A stretch of 64,000 bases of DNA from Chryseobacterium tructae (GTDB taxonomy: Bacteria; Bacteroidota; Bacteroidia; Flavobacteriales; Weeksellaceae): the NCBI RefSeq assembly GCF_030409875.1, contig NZ_JAUFQR010000001.1, positions 496,001 through 560,000 on the forward strand, read 5' to 3'. How positions within the stretch are numbered: the stretch's first letter is position 1; every line of letters begins with the position of its first letter. Positions 34,190-44,682 of the stretch are shown one piece after another. Under the pieces are notes generated by a model. That model was not told the DNA's origin. It did no database searches and saw only the letters and a list, made by a program, of their open reading frames with translations. The position numbers and the translations under genes were made by a program.

Positions 34190-34499
34190 GTCTTAAATTG
34201 ATCATATATTATCGACAAAATATACTTCCCCTTTATTCAAAACAACTTTATTTTTATTCACCCAATGTAAACAATAAATATTCGCGTTGGCAATAATAAG
34301 GTATCTGATAGCAAAAAATAGTTATACAACTGTTTAAAAAATCAATGGTCTATTTTATATTTTTAATTGCAGATTATAAAATCAGATCCTGAATTTTCTT
34401 ATTCAAAAAAATCTATTGTCCCTTATTCTTTTTAACTTTTATCATCGACCGATAATCATCATAAAAATTTTCGCTACATTCGTGTAAAATAAATTTTTG

Positions 34500-35180
34500 A
34501 TGAATATTCTTTTATTAGAAGACGATCTCATTCTTTCTGCAGAGCTTTGCCGATTTTTAGAATCTAATAATTTTGCCTGTGATAAAATCTATGATGGAGA
34601 AACTTTTCTTCGTCAAATTAAGAATAATTCTTACGATCTGTATCTGCTGGACATCAATGTTCCAAAAATAAATGGGCTGGATGTTTGTCAGACGATCCGT
34701 TCTTTTGATAAAAGTACTCCCATCATTATCATCTCTGCGTATGGAGATATTTCAGATAAAAAAGATGCCTTTACCCGATTGGCAGATGATTATCTGGTAA
34801 AACCTTTTCAGTTTGAAGAGCTCCTGCTAAGGATCAATTCACTGCTGAGACGAAAAATGCCTTCAGATACCGCTGATCAGGATATTATAAGGGTAGATGA
34901 TCTTATTATCAACAAAACTGAGCAGAAGGTATATCGTGGTGGAAATGAAATAACCCTGACCTTAAAAGAATTCCAACTATTGGTTTACCTGGCAGAAGCA
35001 CAAGGTAGAACTGTATCCAAACAACAGATCACTGAACATGTTTGGGAACATAATTTTAATACCAATACTAATACTGTAGAGGTATACATCAATTTCTTAA
35101 GAAAAAAGCTTGATAAAGATTTTAAAATAAAATTAATCCATACCCGTTCCGGTTTCGGATACTACTTAAGTCCATTATAA
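34500..35180 (+). CDS. OmpR-family response regulator
   Basis: 226 residues from ATG 34500 (a TTG one codon earlier is less likely). Receiver domain 1-120: acidic pair in ILLLEDD, phosphoacceptor Asp in YDLYLLDINVPKINGLDV, Thr/Ser region in TPIIIISAYG, Lys in DDYLVKPFQ. Winged-helix domain ~135-226 (ITLTLKEFQLLVYLAEAQGR, RSGFGYYLSPL). It is followed at once by the sensor kinase. The RND efflux operon next door carries phased YTTAAK boxes at 36678-36727 that are a natural target. Likely controls metal efflux, as CusR/CopR-type regulators do. Confidence 0.9.
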   Translation: MNILLLEDDLILSAELCRFLESNNFACDKIYDGETFLRQIKNNSYDLYLLDINVPKINGLDVCQTIRSFDKSTPIIIISAYGDISDKKDAFTRLADDYLVKPFQFEELLLRINSLLRRKMPSDTADQDIIRVDDLIINKTEQKVYRGGNEITLTLKEFQLLVYLAEAQGRTVSKQQITEHVWEHNFNTNTNTVEVYINFLRKKLDKDFKIKLIHTRSGFGYYLSPL

Positions 35181-36552
35181 ATGTCTTTAAAAAGAAAGAT
35201 CGCTTTAACGATTAGTATCGCCTTTTCATTACTTTTTGGGATGGTGATGGCGGTCATTTATTTATCTTTTAATGATTTCAGAAGAGATGAATTTAAAGAG
35301 AGGTTTAGGCAGCGCTTGGAGTTTACCACCCATTTTATTTCAAAGTCAAAAGATTTTGAAGAAGAGGCTCCTATTTTTTTCAATGAAAATTCAGATAATA
35401 TTCTTTTGAATGAGAAGATTTTAATTTTTAATGAACAAAAAGAATTAATCTATAGTACAATTAAAGATCGTAATGTTACCTGGGATAGTGCAATGCTGAA
35501 GGAACTGGATAAAAAGAAAATTATTTACACTGAAAAAACAGTTCCTGAAATTTATGCAGCGCTGAGAAACATTAATGGGGAAAATTATTATATTCTCACC
35601 AGTGCTTTTGATACCAATGGAAAGTCAAAATTAGGATTTCTGAAATACCTTTTGATTGCTGCCTATGCGATGAGTACACTTCTTATAGGATTCTTCAGTT
35701 ATTACTTTGTGGAAAGTTTCTTCGCCCTTTAGAAGATTTGAATAAAGAGATTTCAGAAGTGACGGCTCATAAGCTTACCACTCAGATTCCCGTACAGGAA
35801 TCTAATGATGAAGTAAATGTTCTTGCAAAATCTTTTAATACGATGATTGTGCGGCTTAATGATGTATTTCAATCGCAAAAAGACTTTACAGCAAGTGCTT
35901 CCCACGAAATCAGGACACCTATCACGAGAATGGCGTTTCAATTGGAAAATCTGATTAAGTTTGAAGAACATTCTCCAAAGACCCTCTCCGCATTGCAACA
36001 GATTCAGAGGGATGTTTATCAATTATCAGATTTAACGAATTCATTATTGTTGCTTACAAAGTTTGATAAAGAGAATATTCAAAGTATTTATGAGGATGTG
36101 AGAATAGATGAAGTGATCTTTGAGGCCTTTGAAGCGGTGGAAAAAAGCTACCCTGAGCTTCAGCTTGACTTTCTAATTACTGAAGAAACATTTGAAAATG
36201 CTTTTCTTACCATTAGTGGTATACCATCATTATTGGTGATTGTCTTTATTAATTTATTTAAAAATGCTGCTGTATATTCTGACAATACAGAAGTAAAAGT
36301 TTTGATAACTGAAACGACCAATAACCTTAGTGTGGATGTTATTTCCCATGGGATTACCATTTCAGAAGAAGAGCAGACCAAATTGTTTGAAGCTTTACAA
36401 GGGGAAATAATGCTCAGAATATTTCCGGTTCCGGCTTAGGATTGAGAATTGTTAAAAGAATTTTGGAATATCATGACGCAGAAATTATTTATTCATCACC
36501 CTCAGAGTACATGAATAAGTTCACATTAATTTTTAAAAAATATTTTATTTAA
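35181..36552 (+). CDS. Sensor histidine kinase, two frame breaks
   Basis: About 457 residues after two corrections. Membrane helices at ~7-27 and ~160-180 enclose a periplasmic sensor of ~130 residues. HAMP and HisKA follow (SASHEIRTPITRM with the phospho-His), then HATPase_c (NLFKNAAVYSD N-box, GSGLGLRIVKRI G-box). The G1 box reads VISHGITI, lacking the usual Asp. Breaks: 35717-35719 (one more T restores ESFLRPLEDLNKE) and 36401-36404 (one more G restores ALQGGNNAQNISGSGLGL). Both are homopolymer losses. It starts one base after the regulator stop. It probably senses a metal for the efflux pump downstream. Confidence 0.82.
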
Positions 36553-36677
36553 GATGGCTTGTCTCAAAAGGCAGTCTTAATTTTGGTTAAACTTCAGATT
36601 AAATTTTTTGATAAAAATTCAACTATAGGAGAAAAAAATAAGTTTCTAGTTTTCTTCATCCCTTTAAAAATGGACGG

Positions 36678-36727
36678 TTTAAGGTGATTTTAATATTTTT
36701 TTAAGCCCTCTTTAAGTTTCTTTTAAT
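36678..36727 (+). promoter_or_regulatory. Five phased TTTAA(G/T) boxes, likely response-regulator operator
   Basis: TTTAAG at 36678, TTTAAT at 36689, TTTAAG at 36700, TTTAAG at 36711 and TTTAAT at 36722: five hexamers at an exact 11-bp step. This matches the PmrA-type consensus YTTAAK-N5-YTTAAK recognised by OmpR-family regulators. The array ends 37 bp before the outer-membrane factor gene; a CAATTTTG -7-like box lies at ~36738. Confidence 0.75.
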
Positions 36728-36764
36728 CGCATCCGAGCAATTTTGTAATTTAAAAAGAAAAATA

Positions 36765-38006
36765 ATGAACAGAATTGCAGTGCTGTGTCTTGCCGTTTCC
36801 TCATTCATGGCGGCACAACAGCAAATGTCTCTTTTGGATTGCGAAAATGCTTTTCAAAAGAACAATCTTCAGCTGCTCGCCGAACAATACAACATCAATA
36901 TGGCTGATGCTGATATTCTACAGGCCAAAATCTGGGAGCTGCCACAACTGAGCGGGCAGTTCAATGCTTATAACCCTCAGGGTAAAAAGTTTTTTGATGT
37001 TGGCCATTCAAAAGGAGCAGGAATTACTCAGCTAATTTATATGGGGGGCAAAAAGAAAAATGAAATTGCCTTTGCAAAGTCTAATAAAGAACTGGCCCAG
37101 CTTCAGTTTTCACAACTTCTTGTTGATTTGAGATCCCAGCTTCGATCTGCCTATTTTAATCTTTACTACGAAAGACTAAAGCTTGAGAATACAGATAAGC
37201 AGCTAGGATATATGAATGATCTGTTAAGTGCCTATCGTGTACAGTCAGCCAAAGGAAATGTATCCCTTAAAGATGCCGTTAGACTTCAAAGTTTAGTGAT
37301 CCAACTGAATCATGACAAACTTGAGATCAATAAAAATATTCTTGATTTTGAACAGAATCTTAAAGTTCTTACGGGAGTTACAGAAGATATAGAGCCTTTG
37401 ATCCCTGAAACTGAAGCCAAAGAAGCATTAGCAGCTCAGCCTTTTGGAGATGCTGAAGAGTTAAAAAATAAAGCCCTTGAAAATAATGCTGATTATCGAT
37501 ACAATCTAAAACTAATTGATAACAGCAAGCTTTATGCTCAATGGCAGAAATCAATGAATGTGCCGGATATTAATGTGGGGGCAGCATGGGATCAGGCAGG
37601 AGGTACTTTTAATAATGAAGCCAACCTTACTTTAGGAATTCCCTTACCATTATGGAGAGTAAATCAAGGGAATGTGGAAAAAGCTAACTATGCGATCCGG
37701 CAGAATCAAAAAAATGCAGATTTCCAGAAACTAACTCTTGAAACCAAAGTACAGGCAGCCTATAAAACCTGGAAAGCACAATATGATCAGCTTGTGAGTA
37801 TCAAAACAACAGATCTTCAGAATATGGATCTGGTGTATAACGGAATGGTGACCAATTTTAGAAAAGGAAATGTAAATCTTATTGAATTTACAGATTTCAT
37901 GGATAGCTACCGGGAAACAGCCCTTCAAATTTATGATATGAAGAATGAGATTATGCAGGCGGCAGAACAACTTAATCAACTAGTACAAACGAAAATCTTC
38001 TATTAA
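36765..38006 (+). CDS. TolC-family outer-membrane factor of an RND efflux pump (CusC/CzcC type)
   Basis: 413 residues with signal peptide (MNRIAVLCLAVSSFMAAQQ). The helical outer-membrane efflux repeats are visible (LLAEQYNINMADADILQAKI; FDFEQNLKVLTGV-like region; ETALQIYDMKNEIMQAAEQL). It forms the exit duct for the pump encoded by the next two genes. The phased boxes lie upstream and the next gene starts 3 bp after its stop, so the three form one operon. Confidence 0.88.
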   Translation: MNRIAVLCLAVSSFMAAQQQMSLLDCENAFQKNNLQLLAEQYNINMADADILQAKIWELPQLSGQFNAYNPQGKKFFDVGHSKGAGITQLIYMGGKKKNEIAFAKSNKELAQLQFSQLLVDLRSQLRSAYFNLYYERLKLENTDKQLGYMNDLLSAYRVQSAKGNVSLKDAVRLQSLVIQLNHDKLEINKNILDFEQNLKVLTGVTEDIEPLIPETEAKEALAAQPFGDAEELKNKALENNADYRYNLKLIDNSKLYAQWQKSMNVPDINVGAAWDQAGGTFNNEANLTLGIPLPLWRVNQGNVEKANYAIRQNQKNADFQKLTLETKVQAAYKTWKAQYDQLVSIKTTDLQNMDLVYNGMVTNFRKGNVNLIEFTDFMDSYRETALQIYDMKNEIMQAAEQLNQLVQTKIFY

Positions 38007-38009
38007 ACA

Positions 38010-39095
38010 ATGAAAACTTATATTATCCCAGTATTGATGATCTTATCATTAATGGCTTGTTCCAAAAAAGAGGAAGAAAAAGCAAACCCTGCTAAAAAAG
38101 GATTTGAACTCAGCAATACAATGTTGAAGTCTATTTCTATGGCAAAGGCTGAGCAAAAGAATATAGAAGATGAATATAGCTTTTACGGAAAAATATCCGC
38201 AGACAAAAATAGTTATATAGACGTTTATCCATTGGTAGGTGGAAATGTGATGAGTGTAAATGTAGAACTTGGAGATTACGTGAAAAAAGGACAGGTGCTG
38301 GCTACGATCAGAAGTACAGAGCTTGCCGAAATTCAAAAAGATGTAAGTGATGCTAAAACCGATCTTGTTGTTGCTAAGAATAACCTTAGAGTGGCTAAAG
38401 AGCTCTATGAAGGAAAACTGAATACGGAAAGAGAAGTGCTGGAAGCCAAAAGCCAGTTGCAGAAAGCAGAAGACCAATTGCAGAGAGCCACGGCAGTAAG
38501 TACTGTTTATAATGTGAAAACAGGAAATATATATAGTGTAGTAGCTCCTATCAACGGATATATTGTTCAGAAAAGTATCAATAAAGATATGCAGCTGCGA
38601 AGTGACCGAAGTGAAAATATATTTGACGTAGCGAATACAACCAATGTATGGGCAATTATGAACGTTAACGAGTCGGATATTGAAAAGATCAGCCTTGGAA
38701 TGAAAGCTCAGGTATCTACACTCTCTTATCCAGATAAGGTTTTTGACGGAAAAATTGATAAAATATTTAAAATTATTGACCCACAGACCAATGCTATGCA
38801 GGCAAGAGTAGTCCTGGATAATGCCAATGGACTGTTGATTCCGGATAGTAAGGCGACGATAAAAGTTTCCAGTCTGGAAAGCAATACAATGTTGAGTATT
38901 CCTTCTAAAGCTGTAATTTTTGATGATAACAAAAGTTTTGTAGTCGTTTTCAAATCAAGAACTGATGTGAAAGTAAGAGAAGTTAAAGTGCAGAAGCAGG
39001 TAGGAGATGTTACTTATATCGCAGACGGTCTTAAAGAAGGAGAAGAAGTAATTACCAACAACCAGCTTTTGATATATCGTTCTTTAAACAGCTGA
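38010..39095 (+). CDS. RND periplasmic adaptor (CusB/CzcB/HlyD type), lipoprotein
   Basis: 361 residues. MKTYIIPVLMILSLMACSKK carries a lipobox (LMAC). The barrel-sandwich (lipoyl) halves are VYPLVGGNVMSVNVELGDYV and IYSVVAPINGYIVQKSINKD, flanking a helical hairpin (~100-155), then a beta-barrel domain (NVWAIMNVNESDIEKISLG) and a membrane-proximal end (VREVKVQKQVGDVTYIADGL). It links the inner-membrane transporter with the outer-membrane factor. The transporter gene starts ~60 bp downstream. Confidence 0.9.
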   Translation: MKTYIIPVLMILSLMACSKKEEEKANPAKKGFELSNTMLKSISMAKAEQKNIEDEYSFYGKISADKNSYIDVYPLVGGNVMSVNVELGDYVKKGQVLATIRSTELAEIQKDVSDAKTDLVVAKNNLRVAKELYEGKLNTEREVLEAKSQLQKAEDQLQRATAVSTVYNVKTGNIYSVVAPINGYIVQKSINKDMQLRSDRSENIFDVANTTNVWAIMNVNESDIEKISLGMKAQVSTLSYPDKVFDGKIDKIFKIIDPQTNAMQARVVLDNANGLLIPDSKATIKVSSLESNTMLSIPSKAVIFDDNKSFVVVFKSRTDVKVREVKVQKQVGDVTYIADGLKEGEEVITNNQLLIYRSLNS

Positions 39096-39157
39096 AAATT
39101 GTAGTGATTTAAAATAAATTCTTTCAACGGCTTTTTTAGGTCATCAATGTATCTATC

Positions 39158-42100
39158 ATGAATAAATTCATAAAAAATATAATCGCTTTTTCATTAAAGA
39201 ATAAAGCATTTACCTTTATCTGGGTAGCTATTTTGGCAATTGCCGGATTTATAAGTTTCAAAAATATGCCTATCGAAGCTTTTCCGGATGTTACCAATAC
39301 CCAGATTGTAATCATTACCCAATGGAATGGGCGTAGTGCAGAAGAAGTAGAACGCTTTGTTACTACCCCCATAGAATTGGCCATGAGCCCGGTTCAGAAG
39401 AAAACCAGTGTAAGAAGTACCACCATGTTTGGCCTTTCCATTGTTAAGATTCTGTTTGATGATGGGGTGGATGATACTTTTGCCAGAAATCAGGTCAATA
39501 ACCAATTAAGAACCATTAGCCTTCCTGACGAGGTAGACCCTGAAGTGCAACCACCCTACGGGCCAACCGGAGAAATTTTCAGATATACACTGGAAAGTAA
39601 GACGAAAGATTCCCGTAAACTGCTTACCCTGCAAAACTGGGTGATAGACCGTGCTTTGAGAGGAGTTCCCGGAGTAGCGGATATCAATGTTTTTGGTGGA
39701 CAGGATAAAGTATTTGAATTGAGTATTGATCCCAGAGCACTGGATAAATATAATTTAACACCACTTCAGGTATATGATGCTGTTACCAAAGTAACCTGAA
39801 TGTTGGAGGAGATGTCATTGAAAAAAATGGACAGGCTTATGTAGTAAGAGGGATAGGCTTAGTAAAATCTATTACAGATATCGGAAATATTACCATTCAG
39901 AATGACAGCGGAAACCCGGTTCTGGTAAAAAATGTGGCAGAAGTTCATGAAAGCTCTATGCCTAGAGTGGGGCAGGCAGCTTTGAATAATCATGATGATA
40001 CGGTAGAAGGAATCGTTGTGATGAGAAAAGGAGAGAACCCAAGAGAAGTCTTGATAGGGGTAAAAGCTAAAATTAAAGAACTGAACGAGAAAATCCTTCC
40101 AAAAGATGTAAAAATGGTGACCTTCTACGATAGAGATAACCTGATGGATTTTACTACTAAAACTGTAATGCACAACCTGATTGAAGGAATTGTATTGGTA
40201 ACGGTAATTGTTTTGATCTTTATGGCGGACTGGAGAACCACATTGATCGTTTCTATTATCATTCCTTTATCTCTATTGTTTGCCTTTTTATGTTTAAAAT
40301 TGGCAGGGATGAGTGCAAACTTGCTTTCACTGGGAGCTGTAGACTTCGGGATTATCATTGACGGAGCCGTCGTCATGGTGGAAGGGCTCTTTGTAATGCT
40401 GGATCACAAGGCTCATAAATATGGAATGGAAAAATTCAATAAATTGGCAAAAGGAGGCTGGATCAAACAGACCGGAACGGGATTAGGAAAAGCTATTTTC
40501 TTCTCGAAACTGATTATTATTACCTCCCTGATTCCAATCTTCTCATTCCAGAAAGTGGAAGGGAAAATGTTCTCTCCTTTAGCATTTACTTTAGGATTCG
40601 CCCTGATAGGGGCATTGATATTTACATTAACATTGGTTCCTGTGCTTTCGCATATCCTTCTCAATAAAAATGTAAGAGAAAAAAATAACCCGTTTGTTAA
40701 TTTCTGGGATAGAATTGTGTTAAAAGGTTTCAATCTTACTTTTAAGCATAAAAAAACGAGTATGATTGTTGCCATCTCATTCCTTGCAGTGACACTGTTT
40801 TCCGGAAAATTCCTTGGAACCGAATTCCTGCCACAGTTGAATGAAGGCTCCCTTTGGATCACTGCAGAAATGCCGATGAGTTCCTCTTTAAAAGAATCTC
40901 TGAAAACTGCAGATCTTTTGAAAAAAGACATTATGAGTTTCTCCGAGGTAACAGATGTTCTGGCACAGACAGGAAGAAGTAATGATGGTACAGACCCGAA
41001 CGGATTCGGATTTGTACAGTTCGCGGTAAACCTTAAGCCAAGAGAAGAATGGAAACGGAAAATTACCTACGATGAACTTATTAATGAAATTGATAAAAAG
41101 CTGAGAAGCTATCAGGGAATTACCTTCAACTATTCGCAGCCGATTTCAGATAACGTAGCAGAAGCTGTAGCTGGTTTTAAAGCTGAAAATGGAATTAAGA
41201 TCTATGGTGATAATTTAGAAACCTTGGATAAATTGGCTCACGAGATTTTGACAAAAATTAAAGATGTTGATGGAGTAAAAGATCCGGGAATCATTAAAAA
41301 TATAGGCCAGCCGGAAGTAAGTGTCGTATTAGATAGAGATAAAATGGCTGCTTATGGGGTGATGCCGGCAGATGCACAAGCGGTATTGGAAATGGCTTTG
41401 GAGGGAAAACCGCTTCTGAAATGTTTGATGGAGAAAGAAAATTTCCGATCCGTCTCCGTTATTCACAGGAATACAGAACCAATGAAAATGATATTGCAGC
41501 ATTGATGGTACCTACTCAGGATGGGGCAAAAATTCCTTTAAAAGAGATCAGTACTATTGTAAAAGATAATGGTGCCGCATTTATTTACAGAGATAATATT
41601 AAAAGATATATCGGAGTAAAATTCTCAATTCGTGACCGTGATTTGGGAGGTACTATTGCTGATGCACAGAAAAAAGTAGCAGCGATTGAGCTTCCGGATG
41701 GATATTCCGTAGGTTGGACAGGGCAGTTTGAAAACCAACAGCGTGCTTCACACAGATTGGCACAAGTAGTTCCGGTAAGTATTCTGATGATCTTTTTCCT
41801 TTTGTTTATCCTGTTTGGAAATATGAAGGATTCACTTCTTGTATTAGCGAATGTTCCGTTCGCTCTGATCGGAGGTATTATTGCCTTGCATGTTACTGGA
41901 ATCAATTTTGGAATCTCTGCTGGAGTAGGAATGATTGCACTTCTGGGAATTTGTATACAAAATGGGGTGATTCTGATCACAGAATTTCACCAGAATGTTA
42001 AAAATGGACTGGATATAGATAATTCAATATTAACCGGAGTAAAATCAAGAACAAGGCCAGTGATCATGACGGCTCTTATGGCGTCCATCGGATTGATGCC

Positions 42101-42257
42101 GGCAGCCTTATCTACAGGAATCGGATCAGAATCACAAAAACCTTTAGCGATTGTAATTATTGGTGGATTGATAACCGCTACTGTGCTTACTTTGCTTATT
42201 TTCCCGATCATTTTCTGGATTTTTAACAGGCCTAAAAGGCTAAGTCAAGCCCGATAA
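39158..42257 (+). CDS. Heavy-metal RND transporter (CusA/CzcA family), two frame breaks
   Basis: About 1033 residues after two corrections, the usual size. N-terminal helix (NIIAFSLKNKAFTFIWVAIL), FKNMPIEAFPDVTNTQIVI, AEEVERFVTTPIE, the membrane part (FGIIIDGAVVMVEGLF; GIAAGVG-like SAGVGMIALLGICIQNGVIL) and the final VIMTALMASIGLMPAALS. Breaks: 39788-39790 (one more A restores YDAVTKSNLNVGGDV) and 41406-41409 (one more A restores LEGKTASEMFDGERKFPIRL). Both are homopolymer losses. It is a proton-driven pump for monovalent or divalent heavy metals; substrate not determined here. Confidence 0.88.
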
Positions 42258-42280
42258 TCTTTCATTTTATATATTAATTG

Positions 42281-42312
42281 AGCCTGAAATATTCTGTATT
42301 TCAGGCTTTTCT
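42281..42312 (+). terminator. Terminator of the RND efflux operon
   Basis: AGCCTGAAAT pairs with ATTTCAGGCT, followed by TTTC. The stem is 10 bp, starting 24 bp after the transporter stop. Confidence 0.75.
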
Positions 42313-42366
42313 GTAAAAGGAGTTGTAAAAGGTCTCAGAAAGATTTTTTCAATCCGGAAAAATGTG

Positions 42367-42477
42367 TAAATTTGCAGTCTCAATGCATCGAAATATAAGG
42401 TTTGTCCTTCATCGGATGAGAATATTGAAAGTTTTTTGAATAAAAAGTTTTTGGTATTTAAAAATTCATTATATTTG
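42367..42477 (+). promoter_or_regulatory. tuf promoter region with two -7 boxes
   Basis: TAAATTTG at 42367-42374 and TATATTTG at 42470-42477 both match TAnnTTTG. The second has a TTTG 16 bp before it and lies 44 bp before the tuf start; the first lacks a clear -33 box. Confidence 0.55.
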
Positions 42478-42520
42478 CACACCGAAAATTTGAAAAACAA
42501 TAAATAAATAATTTTAAATC

Positions 42521-43726
42521 ATGGCAAAGGAAACGTTTAATCGTAACAAACCACACTTGAACATTGGTACTATTGGTCACGTTGACCATGGTAAAACTAC
42601 TCTTACAGCTGCTATTTCTGCTGTATTAGCTAGCAAAGGTCTTGCTGAGAAAAAAGACTTCTCTTCAATTGACTCTGCTCCAGAAGAAAAAGAAAGAGGG
42701 ATCACTATCAATACTGCTCACATCGAGTACGAAACTGTAAAAAGACACTATGCTCACGTTGACTGTCCAGGTCACGCCGACTATGTTAAGAACATGGTAA
42801 CTGGTGCTGCTCAGATGGATGGAGCTATCGTAGTATGTGCTGCAACTGATGGTCCAATGCCTCAAACTAGAGAACATATCCTACTTTGCCGTCAGGTAAA
42901 CGTACCTAAGATCGTTGTTTTCATGAACAAAGTTGACATGGTGGATGATCCAGAATTGTTAGAGCTTGTTGAAATGGAACTTAGAGATCTATTAGCTACT
43001 TATGACTTTGATGGAGATAACTCTCCAGTAATTCAAGGTTCAGCTCTTGGAGCACTTACTGCAGCTACTAACGGTGACTCAGAAGATAAGTGGTTCAAAA
43101 CTGTTGAAGAATTAATGGATGCAGTTGATGAGTGGATCGACGAGCCAGTAAGAGATACTGATAAGCCATTCTTGATGCCAATCGAAGACGTATTCTCTAT
43201 TACAGGTAGAGGTACTGTAGCAACTGGTAGAATTGAAGCTGGTGTTATCAACACTGGAGATCCAGTTGATATCGTTGGTATGGGTGAAGAAAAATTAACT
43301 TCTACAATTACAGGAGTTGAGATGTTCAGAAAAATCCTAGACAGAGGTGAAGCTGGTGATAACGTAGGTCTATTGTTGAGAGGTATTGAAAAAACTGACA
43401 TCAAGAGAGGTATGGTAATCGCTAAGAAAGATTCTGTGAAACCACACAAAAAATTCAAAGCATCTGTTTATATCCTTTCTAAAGAAGAAGGTGGACGTCA
43501 CACTCCATTCCACAACAAGTACCGTCCTCAGTTCTACGTAAGAACTACTGACGTTACAGGTGAGATCTTCTTACCAGAAGGTGTAGAAATGGTAATGCCT
43601 GGTGATAACTTAGAGATCACTGTAGAATTGTTACAACCAATCGCTCTTAACGAGGGTCTTAGATTCGCGATCAGAGAAGGTGGTAGAACAGTTGGTTCAG
43701 GTCAGGTTACTGAAATCTTAGACTAA
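42521..43726 (+). CDS. tuf: Elongation factor Tu
   Basis: 401 residues. The GTPase motifs are [13 protein letters not shown] (G1), RGITINTAH (G2), DCPGHADY (G3), NKVDMVDD (G4) and the G5 segment (GSALGAL). Domain II and III follow ([33 protein letters not shown]). It delivers aminoacyl-tRNA to the ribosome. It uses strong codon bias (ACT, GGT, AAC), as expected for a highly expressed gene. A terminator follows at once, then tRNA-Trp, secE and nusG. Confidence 0.98.
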   Translation: MAKETFNRNKPHLNIGTIGHVDHGKTTLTAAISAVLASKGLAEKKDFSSIDSAPEEKERGITINTAHIEYETVKRHYAHVDCPGHADYVKNMVTGAAQMDGAIVVCAATDGPMPQTREHILLCRQVNVPKIVVFMNKVDMVDDPELLELVEMELRDLLATYDFDGDNSPVIQGSALGALTAATNGDSEDKWFKTVEELMDAVDEWIDEPVRDTDKPFLMPIEDVFSITGRGTVATGRIEAGVINTGDPVDIVGMGEEKLTSTITGVEMFRKILDRGEAGDNVGLLLRGIEKTDIKRGMVIAKKDSVKPHKKFKASVYILSKEEGGRHTPFHNKYRPQFYVRTTDVTGEIFLPEGVEMVMPGDNLEITVELLQPIALNEGLRFAIREGGRTVGSGQVTEILD

Positions 43727-43742
43727 TCATCTTAAATAAATT

Positions 43743-43776
43743 AAGCTTCCGAAAGGAAACTCTCGGAAGCTTTTTA
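43743..43776 (+). terminator. Terminator after tuf
   Basis: AAGCTTCCGA pairs with TCGGAAGCTT, followed by T3 (10-bp stem). It ends just before tRNA-Trp. No TAnnTTTG promoter is seen between it and the tRNA, so it is probably leaky or acts as a processing site. Confidence 0.75.
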
Positions 43777-43779
43777 ACT

Positions 43780-43850
43780 ACGGGCATCGTCCAATGGTAG
43801 GATACCGGTCTCCAAAACCGTTGATCAGGGTTCGAATCCTTGTGCCCGTG
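43780..43850 (+). tRNA. tRNA-Trp (anticodon CCA)
   Basis: ACGGGCA/TGCCCGT acceptor stem with discriminator G, anticodon loop CTCCAAA, T-arm CAGGGTTCGAATCCTTG. Standard position between tuf and secE. Confidence 0.93.
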
Positions 43851-43862
43851 CAAATATAAATT

Positions 43863-44069
43863 ATGAGTTCATTTGTCGATTTTTTAAAAGGTTCTTATAA
43901 CGAATTCAGACATAAGGTTGAATGGCCAAAATGGGCTGACCTTCAGTCGTCTACTATTGTAGTGACTATTGCGACAGTGATTCTGGCATTATTTACCTTT
44001 GGAGTTGATGAATTGTTTTCTAAATCAATCAGCAACATCATTGGAATGCTAATCAACGTGTTCAACTAA
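43863..44069 (+). CDS. secE: Preprotein translocase subunit SecE
   Basis: 68 residues, the short single-helix SecE. The amphipathic part FLKGSYNEFRHKVEWPKWAD is followed by the membrane helix (STIVVTIATVILALFTFGVD) and a tail. It holds SecY together in the translocon. It starts 13 bp after tRNA-Trp and 20 bp before nusG. Confidence 0.95.
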   Translation: MSSFVDFLKGSYNEFRHKVEWPKWADLQSSTIVVTIATVILALFTFGVDELFSKSISNIIGMLINVFN

Positions 44070-44089
44070 TTAAAAAGTATTTTCCCATA

Positions 44090-44632
44090 ATGAGCGAATT
44101 GAAATGGTATGTGCTGAAAGCTATCAGCGGACAGGAAAATAAAGTGAAAAACTATATTGAGACAGAAATCAAACGTCTAGGGTTTGAGCAGTATGTTACT
44201 CAAGTGGTTATTCCTATGGAAAAGGTAATTCAAATTAGAAACGGTAAGAAAGTTCCTAAAGAAAAACCTTACTATCCTGGATACTTGATGATCGAAGCTG
44301 AGTTGATGGGAGAAATTCCACACGTTATCAAAAACATTCCTGGAGTTATTTCTTTCTTAAGTTTAACAAAAGGTGGCGATCCTGTTCCCATGAGAAAATC
44401 AGAAGTGAACAGAATGCTTGGAAGAATGGATGAACTTTCAGAATTTGCAAGCGATGTTGAAATTCCGTATGTAGTAGGTGAAAACGTAAAAGTGATCGAT
44501 GGTCCTTTCAACGGATTCAATGGTACGGTTGAGAAGATTCTTGAAGACAAAAAGAAAATTGAAGTTTCTGTATTGATCTTCGGTAGAAAAACTCCAATGG
44601 AACTAAGCTACATGCAAGTAGAAAAAGTATAA
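44090..44632 (+). CDS. nusG: Transcription elongation factor NusG
   Basis: 180 residues. NGN domain: MSELKWYVLKAISGQENKVK, YYPGYLMIEAELMGEI, then GGDPVPMRKSEVNRML. KOW domain: VIDGPFNGFNGTVEKILEDK. It couples RNA polymerase to ribosomes and Rho. A terminator follows, so it is not joined to rplK, which normally lies directly downstream. Confidence 0.97.
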   Translation: MSELKWYVLKAISGQENKVKNYIETEIKRLGFEQYVTQVVIPMEKVIQIRNGKKVPKEKPYYPGYLMIEAELMGEIPHVIKNIPGVISFLSLTKGGDPVPMRKSEVNRMLGRMDELSEFASDVEIPYVVGENVKVIDGPFNGFNGTVEKILEDKKKIEVSVLIFGRKTPMELSYMQVEKV

Positions 44633-44652
44633 TATTTACTTATATAAAATAT

Positions 44653-44682
44653 AAAAAGACTGCTATTAAGCGGTCTTTTTTT
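44653..44682 (+). terminator. Terminator after nusG
   Basis: AAAAGACTGC pairs with GCGGTCTTTT, followed by more T. It closes the tuf-secE-nusG unit. Confidence 0.8.

Noticed and set aside
43743..43776. Riboswitch or T-box before tRNA-Trp/secE
   Set aside because: It is a simple 10-bp hairpin with a short T run directly after tuf and lacks any further structured element.
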